Part shown: positions 8,817 through 19,488 of the stretch, piece after piece | How the letters are laid out: every line of letters begins with the position of its first letter | Numbering within the stretch: the stretch's first letter is position 1 | Source: Rhizobium lentis | Lineage (GTDB): Bacteria; Pseudomonadota; Alphaproteobacteria; Rhizobiales; Rhizobiaceae | Direction of reading: 5' to 3' | Assembly (NCBI RefSeq): GCF_017352135.1 | Contig: NZ_CP071454.1 | Location: 1,816,001 to 1,880,000, forward strand | Length of the DNA: 64,000 bases | Position numbers and translations under genes: made by a program | The notes under the pieces: model-generated | What the model was told of the DNA's origin: nothing | The model's database searches: none | Seen by the model: the letters and a program-made list of their open reading frames with translations, nothing else

Positions 8817-9951
8817 CCACGCATCGGACTTCGTCCTGCAAGCCATCAGCTTCGATCGACTGGAAGGCTGGAAGGATGATGATCCCTCCGGCCTTTTCGA
8901 AGTGATGCGACGCTGCCGCCGGCAGATCACCGATGTCAAACCCTATCGCACCGGATCGCTCGGCCTGAGCTCGGACGATCTGCTACCGCTTCTCCTGGAC
9001 GCTGAAAATTTTACGCCGTCGTCGCCGGCATCGGCGCGCGCCTTTTTCGAAGCACGCTGTCGACCCTTTCTGATCCGCCGCAAGGACGGCGGTTCCGGTT
9101 TCGTCACCGCCTTCTACGAGCCCGAGATCGAGGTGTCCGAGCGGCCGGACGACGTCTTCCGATTTCCCTTCTACAGCCGCCCGGACGATCTGATCGATCT
9201 TGATGACGGCAATCGCCCCGCCGAATTGGATGTATCCTATGTCTTCGGCCGTCTGCATGGTGACGGCCGCGTTGGCGCCTATCCGGATCGCCGCGAGATC
9301 GACCAGGGTTTTCTTGCAGGTCGAGGCCTTGAAATCGCCTGGGCGAAGTCGAAGGTCGACGTTTTCTTCGTGCATGTGCAGGGTGCCGCGCGGCTGCGTT
9401 ATCGCGACGGCCGCATCGGCCGCATCACTTACGCGGCGAAAGCGGGACATCCCTTCTCGGCGATCGGCAAGCTGCTGATCGAGCGCGGAGAGATCGACCG
9501 CGCCGAGATTTCCATGCAGTCGATCCGCGGCTGGCTGGCCCGCAATCCGGGGCGAGTGGACGAGGTGCTATGGCACAACCGCTCCTATATTTTCTTCCGC
9601 GAAATGCCCTCGGAGGCTCTCGGCCTGCGTACCGCAGATCCTGAGGCGGGTCCGATCGCCGCTGCCAAGGTGCCGCTCCTCGCCGGGCGCTCGCTGGCGG
9701 TCGACCGGATGATCCATACGTTCGGTTTTCCCTTTTTCATCAGCGCCGATAGCCTCATTCATCTCGATCAGGGGCGACCTTTCCGGCGGCTGATGCTGGC
9801 GCTCGATACCGGTTCGGCGATCGTCGGGCCGGCGCGCGGCGACATTTTCACCGGCTCGGGAGATGCGGCAGGAGAAAGTGCGGGCACCGTCCGCAACGAC
9901 GCCGATTTTGTGATCCTCCTTCCCAATGCCGCCGCCGGACGATTCGACTGA
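8809..9951 (+). CDS. MltA-type murein transglycosylase (3D domain)
   Basis: Member of the MltA family, which cleaves the glycan strands of peptidoglycan to 1,6-anhydro products. The MltA core is seen (GFVTAFYEPEIEVS; FFVHVQGAARLRYRDG; GHPFSAIGKLL; SMQSIRGWLARNP) and it ends in a 3D domain with the aspartates of LALDTGSAIVGPARGDIFTG. E. coli MltA is an outer-membrane lipoprotein, but this reading frame opens with MSDHASDFVLQ and shows neither signal peptide nor lipobox; an upstream start would need to lie inside the previous gene. It overlaps the Smr gene by one base. Family assignment is firm; cellular location is not. Confidence 0.87.
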   Translation: MSDHASDFVLQAISFDRLEGWKDDDPSGLFEVMRRCRRQITDVKPYRTGSLGLSSDDLLPLLLDAENFTPSSPASARAFFEARCRPFLIRRKDGGSGFVTAFYEPEIEVSERPDDVFRFPFYSRPDDLIDLDDGNRPAELDVSYVFGRLHGDGRVGAYPDRREIDQGFLAGRGLEIAWAKSKVDVFFVHVQGAARLRYRDGRIGRITYAAKAGHPFSAIGKLLIERGEIDRAEISMQSIRGWLARNPGRVDEVLWHNRSYIFFREMPSEALGLRTADPEAGPIAAAKVPLLAGRSLAVDRMIHTFGFPFFISADSLIHLDQGRPFRRLMLALDTGSAIVGPARGDIFTGSGDAAGESAGTVRNDADFVILLPNAAAGRFD

Positions 9952-10520
9952 TGGCAAGGGACCGCAAGCTCAGCGCCGATGAGAGGATACTGTGGGGAAA
10001 GGTTGCCCGCAGCACGCGGCCGATGCCCGGCAAGGTGGATGAGTTGACCGAGCTCGATGCATTTCTTGCCGAAACCGAGGCGGCAGCAGAGCGCCAGAAA
10101 GCCGAAACGCCGACGTCTCCTTCGCCAACGGCTGCACTGCCGGCACCACCTGCAACATCGAGACATCAGGCCAAGGTGCACCATCCGCTGGAAAAGCCGG
10201 TCAAGCGCAAGATCGCCAAGGGCCGGCTGGCGCTTGAGGCGCGTATTGACCTGCATGGCCTGGTTCAGAGTGAGGCCCACGGCATCCTTCTCGATTTTCT
10301 GATCCGCGCCCATGAGCGCGGCATGCGCCATGTGCTTGTCATCACCGGCAAGGGCAGCTCGCTGGGCAGCGAAGGTGCGTTGAAACGCGCCGTTCCCCTC
10401 TGGTTCTCCAAGCCCGAATTCCGTTACCTGATCTCTTCCTACGAGCCGGCCGCCCAGCACCATGGCGGCGAGGGCGCGCTCTACATCCGGCTGTCGCGGC
10501 GGCATGGAGAAAAGGCATGA
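9951..10520 (+). CDS. Smr/MutS2-type domain protein
   Basis: Small protein with a C-terminal Smr domain, a fold associated with nicking endonuclease or RNA-cleaving activity. The defining DLHGL motif lies at about residues 98-102, followed by HVLVITGKGSS with the family's second glycine-rich motif. The N-terminal 80 residues are charged and low in complexity. Start at 9951 shares a base with the mltA-like stop. No MutS ATPase is attached. Its biological substrate is unknown. Confidence 0.87.
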   Translation: MARDRKLSADERILWGKVARSTRPMPGKVDELTELDAFLAETEAAAERQKAETPTSPSPTAALPAPPATSRHQAKVHHPLEKPVKRKIAKGRLALEARIDLHGLVQSEAHGILLDFLIRAHERGMRHVLVITGKGSSLGSEGALKRAVPLWFSKPEFRYLISSYEPAAQHHGGEGALYIRLSRRHGEKA

Positions 10521-10894
10521 CACCCTTCGGAGAGGCGGTTCGCAGGCTGAGGACGCGCAAGGGCGTCTCGCAGAAGGAGATGGCGGCAGCGTTGAATGTC
10601 TCGCCCGCCTATCTCTCGGCGCTCGAACATGGGAAGCGCGGCCTGCCGACATTCGACTTGCTGCAGCGCATCGCCGGCTATTTCAATATCATCTGGGACG
10701 AAGCCGAGGAATTGTTCCTGCTTGCTCGTTCCTCCGACCCCCGGGTCATCATCGACACATCGGGGCTGCCGCCGGAATACACCGAATTCGCCAACCGGCT
10801 GGCCCGGCGGATCCGCAACCTTGACAGCGCTGAGATCGCCCGGTTATCGGCTCTTCTCGAAAATGGCGGCAAAGGCGACGGAAAAGCGTCATAA
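10517..10894 (+). CDS. XRE-family helix-turn-helix regulator
   Basis: A 125-residue protein with a Cro/CI-type helix-turn-helix at about residues 6-60 (QKEMAAALNVSPAYLSALE) and a short helical C-terminal segment of unknown purpose. Start overlaps the Smr stop by four bases (ATGA). It is the last gene before gyrB, and a separate gyrB promoter sits just downstream. Target genes cannot be told from sequence; control of its own operon or of gyrB is possible but unproven. Confidence 0.85.
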   Translation: MTPFGEAVRRLRTRKGVSQKEMAAALNVSPAYLSALEHGKRGLPTFDLLQRIAGYFNIIWDEAEELFLLARSSDPRVIIDTSGLPPEYTEFANRLARRIRNLDSAEIARLSALLENGGKGDGKAS

Positions 10895-13465
<2,571 letters not shown>

Positions 13466-13488
13466 TCGCTGTCCCTTCAAACAAAGAG

Positions 13489-13518
13489 CCCCGCCGTCAC
13501 AGGACGGCGGGGTTCGTT
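13489..13518. terminator. Bidirectional terminator, gyrB / nitroreductase
   Basis: Perfect ten-base stem CCCCGCCGTC / GACGGCGGGG (13489-13498 and 13503-13512) with loop ACAG, between the converging gyrB and nitroreductase genes, followed by a T-rich stretch on plus. Confidence 0.85.
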
Positions 13519-13532
13519 TGTTCTGATATCGC

Positions 13533-14132
13533 CTAGTTCCCGACGAAACGGCTGTTAAAGGCGAGGTCGGATAGCGGCTTGCGCTGGCTCGGGAATTCGC
13601 GCGCCTGATTGCGTTCGGAAAGCACGCTCTTGTCAGCCAGACGGCCGACGGCGACGCCCGCTTCGACCCGGTAACCCTCAGGAATTTCGAACGTTTTCCT
13701 GATTTCCTCATGTTTGATGCCGCCCATCCCATGGGCATAGAGACCGGAAAGGCGCGCCTGGAGCGCCAGGTATCCCCAGGCCGCACCGGCGTCGAACGAA
13801 TGGGTGTAGCTCGGCTTTTCCTCGCCGGAACCGGCAGCGCCGGTGAAGCTGCGTGACACGACGAAGATCAGCGCCGATGCGTTCTTTGCCCATTCCTGAT
13901 TGGCGTCGACGAGCAGTACGACGAATTTCTCCCAATGCTGCGAGCCCTTGAGGGCATAGATGAAGCGCCACGGCTGCTGGTTGGAAGAGGACGGCGCCCA
14001 ATGGGCGGCTTCTAGGAGGCTGAGCAATTGCGCTTCTTCGATGATTTCCCCGGTAAAGGCGCGAGGTGACCAGCGGTCGAGGAACATCGGATCGATCGGA
14101 TAGTCGGACTCGCGGTAATTGCTCTTTGTCAT
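13533..14132 (-). CDS. Nitroreductase family flavoprotein
   Basis: FMN-dependent NAD(P)H oxidoreductase of the nitroreductase fold, 199 residues. Family motifs include the N-terminal RWSPRAFTGE, the flavin contact segment AAHWAPSSSNQQPWRF and the GAAWGYLALQARLSGLYAHG helix. Physiological substrate is unknown; many relatives reduce quinones or nitroaromatics. It lies downstream of a DUF2218 gene on the same strand with a 36-base gap, so the two are probably co-transcribed. Confidence 0.87.
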   Translation of the reverse strand: MTKSNYRESDYPIDPMFLDRWSPRAFTGEIIEEAQLLSLLEAAHWAPSSSNQQPWRFIYALKGSQHWEKFVVLLVDANQEWAKNASALIFVVSRSFTGAAGSGEEKPSYTHSFDAGAAWGYLALQARLSGLYAHGMGGIKHEEIRKTFEIPEGYRVEAGVAVGRLADKSVLSERNQAREFPSQRKPLSDLAFNSRFVGN

Positions 14133-14168
14133 GCTCGTTCCAGGTTTGGGGCGGAAAATATGATGGGG

Positions 14169-14492
14169 CTAGCGCGTCCAGACGATGTCGAGTTCTTCGC
14201 GGAAGGCGAAGCGCTTCAGGTGATCATCGATCACGCCCTGCATCCGTGCCTGCTGGTCGCGATCGGCAACGGAAAGCGTCATTGTGAGCGCCGCATCGTC
14301 GGCTGCGAATGTCACCTCGGCGTTATCGCTGAACGGCACCTGGCCCTTGTGCGGATCGAAATCGACGCTGAACTTGTGGCTCCAGTGTTTGCAGAGCTGC
14401 TGCAGATAGCGGCTCGCATGTTCGGTGCGCACGACGGCCTTGGAGAGGTACATGGTGAATTCCATCTCATTGGGGGACTGCAGCAAAGTCAT
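14169..14492 (-). CDS. DUF2218 family protein
   Basis: Protein of 107 residues matching the DUF2218 pattern: conserved HASRYLQQLCKHWSHKF, a central FDPHKGQVPF and a C-terminal DDHLKRFAFREEL. No signal peptide or membrane segment. Function is unknown; the repeated histidines hint at metal binding, which is an inference. The true start may be the internal MEFTMYLSK or MYLSK. Confidence 0.8.
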   Translation of the reverse strand: MTLLQSPNEMEFTMYLSKAVVRTEHASRYLQQLCKHWSHKFSVDFDPHKGQVPFSDNAEVTFAADDAALTMTLSVADRDQQARMQGVIDDHLKRFAFREELDIVWTR

Positions 14493-14624
14493 ATTTCCTG
14501 CGTCGCCGGCTTGGCAAGCGCAGCATCGTCGCAGTTGGGTGGACGGACTGTCTTTATAAAGGCGGCCTCACGCGCGCCGAGGCAGGTAATGGACCGCTTC
14601 AGTCGATCGGTCCGAGAGTTGTGC

Positions 14625-14782
14625 ATGCTGGTGAACGGAAAATGGACGGAAGACTAGCAGCCCGGCCGGGCATCGCCGAAACGGTGAATCTCGACCACAT
14701 CAAGCGTGGTTATTACTCGGTCGAAAGCCTCAACCCGACGAAAATCGTGCCTGCCGGACCGGATCTCTCCGAAATTTTCTAG
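14625..14782 (+). pseudogene. Remnant of a glutathionyl-hydroquinone reductase gene (internal deletion)
   Basis: Two pieces of one gene are joined. From the ATG at 14625 the frame reads MLVNGKWTED and stops at 14657, resembling the first residues of YqjG/Ecm4-type glutathionyl-hydroquinone reductases. In another frame, from about 14657 to the stop at 14782, the DNA encodes ARPGIAETVNLDHIKRGYY and then LNPTKIVPAGPDLSEIF, the conserved C-terminal end of that family. Roughly 270 middle residues, including the thioredoxin fold and catalytic cysteine, are missing and the frame is broken. The family call is from recall of family sequences. Confidence 0.72.
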
Positions 14783-14878
14783 AACGCCGTACCGCTTCCG
14801 GGCAAAGCCGTAATGACACCGATGAATAATTCGTTCATAGGTGGCTGCAAATTTTTGTTTTCGATGAGGAGGCATTCC

Positions 14879-15721
14879 ATGAAGCTGATGCGTGTTGGCG
14901 AAGCAGGTCGTGAAAAACCGGCGCTTCTCGATGCCGATGGCAAGATCCGCGATCTCTCGGCGCATGTCGCCGACATCGGCGGCGAGGCTATCTCGCCGGC
15001 CGGCCTTGAGAGGATCGCGGCGATCGATCCGAAGACCCTTCCGGAACTTGCTCCTGGCCGTATCGGCGCCTGCGTCGCCGGCACCGGCAAATTCATCTGT
15101 ATCGGCCTCAATTTTTCCGACCATGCCGCCGAAACCGGCGCCACCGTGCCACCGGAGCCGGTGATTTTTATGAAGGCGACCTCTGCGATCGTTGGTCCGA
15201 ACGATACCGTGCTGATCCCGCGCGGTTCGGAAAAGACCGACTGGGAAGTCGAGCTCGGCGTCGTTATCGGCAAGACGGCGAAATATGTCAGCGAAGCCGA
15301 CGCGCTAGACTATGTCGCCGGCTACTGCGTGTCCCACGACGTTTCCGAGCGCGCCTTCCAGACGGAACGCGCCGGCCAGTGGACCAAGGGCAAGTCCTGC
15401 GACACCTTCGGGCCGATCGGTCCCTGGCTGGTCACCAAGGATGAGATCGCCGATCCGCAGAACCTCGCTATGTGGCTGAAGGTCAACGGCCAGACGATGC
15501 AGAACGGTTCTTCCAAAACCATGGTCTATGGCGTGGCGCACATCGTTTCCTATCTCAGCCAGTTCATGTCGCTGCACCCGGGCGATGTCATCTCGACGGG
15601 CACGCCGCCCGGTGTCGGCATGGGCATGAAGCCGCCGCGCTTCCTCAGGGATGGCGATGTCGTGGAACTCGGAATCGAAGGTCTCGGCAGTCAGAAGCAG
15701 AGCTTCGTTGCCGATCGTTAA
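14879..15721 (+). CDS. Fumarylacetoacetate hydrolase family protein
   Basis: Member of the FAH superfamily, metal-dependent C-C bond hydrolases or lyases acting on beta-diketo acids. The 280-residue protein has the expected metal-site pattern: WEVELGVVIG with paired acidic residues and GYCVSHDVSER, plus the C-terminal HPGDVISTGTPPGVGMG motif. A very good ribosome site (GAGGAGG, 14866-14872) fixes the start at MKLMRVG. Relatives are annotated as ureidoglycolate lyase or 2-hydroxyhepta-diene-dioate isomerase; the exact substrate cannot be read from sequence. A terminator hairpin follows. Confidence 0.86.
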   Translation: MKLMRVGEAGREKPALLDADGKIRDLSAHVADIGGEAISPAGLERIAAIDPKTLPELAPGRIGACVAGTGKFICIGLNFSDHAAETGATVPPEPVIFMKATSAIVGPNDTVLIPRGSEKTDWEVELGVVIGKTAKYVSEADALDYVAGYCVSHDVSERAFQTERAGQWTKGKSCDTFGPIGPWLVTKDEIADPQNLAMWLKVNGQTMQNGSSKTMVYGVAHIVSYLSQFMSLHPGDVISTGTPPGVGMGMKPPRFLRDGDVVELGIEGLGSQKQSFVADR

Positions 15722-15763
15722 CGACGCTACCTCAGCGGAACCTTAAGCTTTCAGTTTTATGTG

Positions 15764-15792
15764 ATGCCAGAGATCAACTCTCTGGCATTTCT
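15764..15792 (+). terminator. Terminator after the FAH-family gene
   Basis: Ten-base stem ATGCCAGAGA / TCTCTGGCAT (15764-15773 and 15779-15788) with loop TCAAC, followed by TTCTT, 43 bases after the stop. Confidence 0.8.
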
Positions 15793-15814
15793 TGTGCAGG
15801 TTCGGGACGCTCAT

Positions 15815-15827
15815 GTTGCTGTGCAAC
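15815..15827. promoter_or_regulatory. Palindrome before phaZ, possible PhaR/AniA operator
   Basis: Perfect inverted repeat GTTGC-TGT-GCAAC about 97 bases before phaZ. It fits a YTGC-N3-GCAR pattern like the sites described for the PHB regulator PhaR in other alphaproteobacteria. Assignment to PhaR (AniA in Rhizobium) is inference. Confidence 0.42.
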
Positions 15828-15923
15828 AAAAACCTGTTAGTCTGCGTTACGTGCCAGCGTGCGGAAAGATTCGATGTCTTTCAATCGACGTCATTTTTTC
15901 GATAAAGAAAGGCGGCGCCTTCT

Positions 15924-17201
15924 ATGTTCTATCAGCTTTATGAATTAAATCATGCCGCCATGGCGCCGTTTCGGGCCGCGGCGGACATTATGCGGTTTGC
16001 CTATGCCAATCCGCTTAACCCGTTTGCCCAAACCCCGTTCGGCCGGACAATGGCGGCAAGCCTCGAAATGTTCGAACGCACGACGCGCCGCTACGGAAAA
16101 CCGGAATTCGGATTGAAGCAGACGACAATCGGCGAGCAGACGGTTTCCGTCCGCGAAGAGGTCGTCTGGTCGCGGTCCTTCTGCAATCTTCTGCATTTCG
16201 CGCGAAACGTGCCGGCCGGCCGTGCCGCCGACCCGCGCATCCTGATCGTCGCGCCGATGTCCGGCCATTATGCGACGCTGCTGCGCGGCACAGTCGAGGC
16301 CTTGCTGCCGAGCGCCGATGTCTATATCACCGACTGGATCGACGCGCGCATGGTGCCGATGACGGAAGGCACGTTCGATTTCGACGATTACGTCGACTAC
16401 ATCATCGAGATGCTGCATTTCCTCGGTCACGACACGCATGTGATCGCCGTTTGTCAGCCCTCGGTCCCTGTGCTGGTCGCAGCTGCGGTGATGGAGGAAG
16501 CCAAGGATCCGCTCTCGCCCTCGTCGATGACTCTGATGGGCGGCCCGATCGACACGCGCATCAACCCGACTGCCGTCAACAAGCTTGCGCAGGAGCGGTC
16601 GCTGCAATGGTTTTCCGATAATGTCATCATGAACGTGCCCTGGCCGCAGCCGGGCTTCATGCGGCCTGTTTATCCGGGATTCCTGCAGCTGTCGGGCTTC
16701 ATGTCGATGAACCTCGACCGCCACCTCGTCGCCCACAAGGAGTTCTTCATGCATCTCGTGAAGAATGACGGCGAGCCGGAAAAACATCGCGATTTCTACG
16801 ACGAGTATCTCGCCGTCATGGATCTGACCGCCGAGTTCTATCTGCAGACGGTGGAAGAAGTCTTCATGAAGCACTCCCTGCCGAAGGGTGAATTGATGCA
16901 CCGCGGAAGGCGCGTCGACCCGGCGGCGATCCGCAACGTCGCGCTTCTGACCGTCGAAGGCGAGAATGACGACATTTCGGGCGTCGGCCAGACCAGGGCG
17001 GCGCAGACCATCTGCGTGAATATTCCTGACGATATGCGCATGCATTATCTCCAGCCGGATGTCGGCCATTACGGCGTTTTCAACGGCTCGCGGTTCCGAC
17101 GCGAGATTGCGCCGCGCATCGTCAATTTCGTCCGCCAGCATTCCCGCTCCGCCCTCAAGCGCCCCGTCCAGCGCGTCATCAAGGGCGGCCGGACGGCCTG
17201 A
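15924..17201 (+). CDS. phaZ: Intracellular poly(3-hydroxybutyrate) depolymerase
   Basis: Alpha/beta-hydrolase that mobilises carbon stored as intracellular PHB granules. The 425-residue protein matches the PhaZ1 type with a cysteine nucleophile: VCQPSVPVLV places Cys177 in the lipase-box position. Other family segments are MFYQLYELNHAAMAPFR at the N-terminus, APMSGHYATLLRGTV, TDWIDARMVP and a C-terminal catalytic histidine near PDVGHYGVFNGSRFR. No signal peptide, as expected for the intracellular type. It is transcribed alone, with a candidate PhaR operator upstream. Confidence 0.93.
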   Translation: MFYQLYELNHAAMAPFRAAADIMRFAYANPLNPFAQTPFGRTMAASLEMFERTTRRYGKPEFGLKQTTIGEQTVSVREEVVWSRSFCNLLHFARNVPAGRAADPRILIVAPMSGHYATLLRGTVEALLPSADVYITDWIDARMVPMTEGTFDFDDYVDYIIEMLHFLGHDTHVIAVCQPSVPVLVAAAVMEEAKDPLSPSSMTLMGGPIDTRINPTAVNKLAQERSLQWFSDNVIMNVPWPQPGFMRPVYPGFLQLSGFMSMNLDRHLVAHKEFFMHLVKNDGEPEKHRDFYDEYLAVMDLTAEFYLQTVEEVFMKHSLPKGELMHRGRRVDPAAIRNVALLTVEGENDDISGVGQTRAAQTICVNIPDDMRMHYLQPDVGHYGVFNGSRFRREIAPRIVNFVRQHSRSALKRPVQRVIKGGRTA

Positions 17202-17344
17202 TTCAGAAATTGCTGATTTAGCGAAGGGGATTCAAGGATTTGTCCGATTTCGCGGGCAATCGCCTTGAAGGCGCATCTTGCGGTAACCACATCGATTTCA
17301 GCGTTCGGCATCTTGCCGGGCGTGGAAAGCGAGGATACCGCACG

Positions 17345-17779
17345 ATGAACCAGTCAGCATTGCTTCGACCGGATTGGACTCCGGCTACCATTGCCCTGAT
17401 GATTCTCGGCTTCATGGTTTTCTGGCCTCTGGGTCTGGCCATGCTTGCCTATATCATCTTCGGCGATCGTCTGCGCGGCTTCAAGCGCGACGTCAATCAG
17501 GCGACCGATGGCTTCTTTGCCTCCTGCCGCCGCTCGCATGGGCGTCACCGCCCGCATTTCTCGACCGGCAATGTCGCCTTCGACGACTGGCGTAAGGCCG
17601 AGCTTGACCGGATCGAGGAAGAGCGCCGCAAGCTTGATGAAATGCGCGAGGAATTCGACGAGTATCTGCGTGAACTCCGCCGCGCCAAGGACCAGGAAGA
17701 GTTCGACCGCTTCATGCGTGATCGCAAGAACGCCAAGCGTGACGACAACGGCCCGGTCGCGGAGTTCCAGACGCCGTGA
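17345..17779 (+). CDS. DUF2852 family membrane protein
   Basis: A 144-residue protein with one strong membrane segment near the N-terminus (about residues 16-38, ALMILGFMVFWPLGLAM) and a long charged helix likely to form a coiled coil at about residues 80-125 (RKAELDRIEEERRKLDEM). The pattern is that of DUF2852, a family found mainly in Rhizobiales. Function unknown. The start MNQSALLRPDW was chosen because the upstream in-frame extension (from 17240) is not protein-like. A palindromic repeat and a terminator follow. Confidence 0.82.
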   Translation: MNQSALLRPDWTPATIALMILGFMVFWPLGLAMLAYIIFGDRLRGFKRDVNQATDGFFASCRRSHGRHRPHFSTGNVAFDDWRKAELDRIEEERRKLDEMREEFDEYLRELRRAKDQEEFDRFMRDRKNAKRDDNGPVAEFQTP

Positions 17780-17784
17780 AGGGT

Positions 17785-17885
17785 TAAAGCATGTCGCGCA
17801 AAAGCGTGAAGCGGTTTTGCGGCAACGACATGCGTAAACAAAGACCTAAAGCGCAAGGAGCGAATATCGTGACGCGCTCTAGGCG
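17785..17885. repeat. Rhizobium-type palindromic intergenic repeat
   Basis: About 100 bases between a CDS and its terminator. Arms GCATGTCG (17789-17796) and CGACATGC (17826-17833) enclose CGCAAAA (17797-17803) and TTTTGCG (17815-17821), followed by a conserved-looking tail ending in CGCTCTAG. This resembles the intergenic mosaic-type repeats scattered through Rhizobium genomes; the resemblance is from memory. A related unit is at 43511-43575. Confidence 0.65.
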
Positions 17886-17896
17886 ATGACATGATG

Positions 17897-17924
17897 ACCG
17901 GCATCTCACCGATGCCGGTTTTTC
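17897..17924 (+). terminator. Terminator after the DUF2852 gene
   Basis: Nine-base stem ACCGGCATC / GATGCCGGT (17897-17905 and 17911-17919) with loop TCACC and a T-run directly after. It lies beyond the palindromic repeat. Confidence 0.82.
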
Positions 17925-17983
17925 CATGTCTGCTGGCCCCGCAAATCGTTTAGGTTCCCCGGCGAATCGTATAGAAAACACCC

Positions 17984-18742
17984 ATGTTTCCGCTTCTGAA
18001 GACACGGCCAAAGGCGCGCAAGCCGGCTCCGCCCGAAACGCGGACGCTCGATGTCGCCGGCCGGCTCATGCCCCTGACAATCAAACAGCATGACCAGGCA
18101 ACGCGTATCACGCTGCGCATCGAGCCGGGCGGGCGAGCCCTGAAGATGACGGTGCCGAGGGGACTTGCGGCACGTGAGGTCAATGCCTTCCTCGACCGGC
18201 ACCAGGGATGGCTGCTCACCAAGCTTGCCAAGTTTTCGGCCGATACGGGGTTAAGCGACGGCGGCAGGATCCTTCTGCGCGGTGTTTCCCATCGCATCGA
18301 GCACACCGGCAGTCTGCGCGGTTTGACGGAGGTGATCTCGGTGGACGGCAGCCCTGTGCTGCGCGTCAGCGGCCTGCCAGAACATGTCGGACGGCGCATC
18401 GCCGCCTTCCTCAAGAAGGAGGCGCGTGCCGATCTCGAACGACTGGCGGCGATGCATGCGGCAAGGATCAGGGCGCCGATCCGCTCGATCGCGATGAAGG
18501 ATACCCGGAGCCGCTGGGGTTCCTGCTCGTCGGAGGGAAATTTGAGTTTCTCCTGGCGTATCGTCATGGCGCCGCCTTCGGTGATCGATTATCTCGCCGC
18601 CCATGAAGTGGCCCATCTCAAGGAGATGAACCACGGTCCGCGCTTCTGGGCGCTGTGCAAGACGCTTTGCCCCGGCACGGAGGAAGCGAAATCCTGGCTG
18701 AAGCGGCACGGCAGCCAGTTGCACGCCATCGATTTCGACTAG
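17984..18742 (+). CDS. YgjP-type zinc metallopeptidase (DUF45)
   Basis: Protein of the YgjP/SprT-like metal-dependent hydrolase family, 252 residues. The zinc site HEVAHLKEMNHGPRFW gives HExxH at residues 207-211 and a third histidine at 217, preceded by the family's TRSRWGSCSSEGNLSFSW segment. No signal peptide. The bacterial family is poorly characterised, and its substrate is unknown. It starts a plus-strand run leading into trpF after a 75-base gap. Confidence 0.87.
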   Translation: MFPLLKTRPKARKPAPPETRTLDVAGRLMPLTIKQHDQATRITLRIEPGGRALKMTVPRGLAAREVNAFLDRHQGWLLTKLAKFSADTGLSDGGRILLRGVSHRIEHTGSLRGLTEVISVDGSPVLRVSGLPEHVGRRIAAFLKKEARADLERLAAMHAARIRAPIRSIAMKDTRSRWGSCSSEGNLSFSWRIVMAPPSVIDYLAAHEVAHLKEMNHGPRFWALCKTLCPGTEEAKSWLKRHGSQLHAIDFD

Positions 18743-18817
18743 CTGAGCCTCGCGCTAAATGCAGCTTACCATGCAAATTGGCTCGACTCTTGCCGCATTT
18801 CGTGTCACTTCGCTGCC

Positions 18818-19486
18818 ATGAAACCCGATATCAAGATCTGTGGCTTGAAGACGCCCGAAGCGATCGATCGTGCGCTGAAACGCGGCGCGACCCATATCGG
18901 TTTTATCTTCTTCGAAAAGAGCCCGCGTTACGTCGAGCCGGATATGGCGGCAAAGCTTGCCGAACCAGTCCGCGGCAAGGCGAAGATCGTCGCCGTCGTC
19001 GTTGATCCCACAAATGACGAGCTGGACGAGATCGTCTCGCTGCTGAAGCCGGATATCCTGCAGCTTCACGGCAACGAGAGCCCCGAACATGTGCTGACCA
19101 TCAAGGCGCTCTACGGCCTGCCGGTCATGAAGGTCTTTTCCGTGCGCACCGCCGACGACCTGAAGCGCGTCGAAGCCTATATCGGCATCGCCGACCGTTT
19201 TCTCTTCGATACGAAAGCGCCGAAGGGTTCGGAACTGCCTGGCGGCAACGGGATTTCCTTCGACTGGAGCCTCTTGAGCTGGCTCGACGGCAGCATTGAC
19301 TACATGCTTTCCGGCGGACTGAACAAGAACAATGTCGCTGATGCGCTGGCCAGCACCAGGGCACGTGGTATCGATGTCTCTTCAGGTGTTGAGACCGCGC
19401 CCGGTGTGAAGAGTGTTGCGATGATCGATGAATTTTTCGATGCGGTCGAAAAGGCGGATAAGCCTGCTATGGCCTCAGGGAGTTGA
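18818..19486 (+). CDS. trpF: Phosphoribosylanthranilate isomerase
   Basis: Converts N-(5-phosphoribosyl)anthranilate to the CdRP intermediate of tryptophan synthesis. The (beta/alpha)8 barrel shows the catalytic cysteine in [30 protein letters not shown], the catalytic aspartate in FLFDTKAP and the phosphate loop [11 protein letters not shown]. Length of 222 residues is normal. It is the first gene of trpF-trpB-trpA; the trpB start is two bases beyond its stop. Confidence 0.95.
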   Translation: MKPDIKICGLKTPEAIDRALKRGATHIGFIFFEKSPRYVEPDMAAKLAEPVRGKAKIVAVVVDPTNDELDEIVSLLKPDILQLHGNESPEHVLTIKALYGLPVMKVFSVRTADDLKRVEAYIGIADRFLFDTKAPKGSELPGGNGISFDWSLLSWLDGSIDYMLSGGLNKNNVADALASTRARGIDVSSGVETAPGVKSVAMIDEFFDAVEKADKPAMASGS

Positions 19487-19488
19487 GA

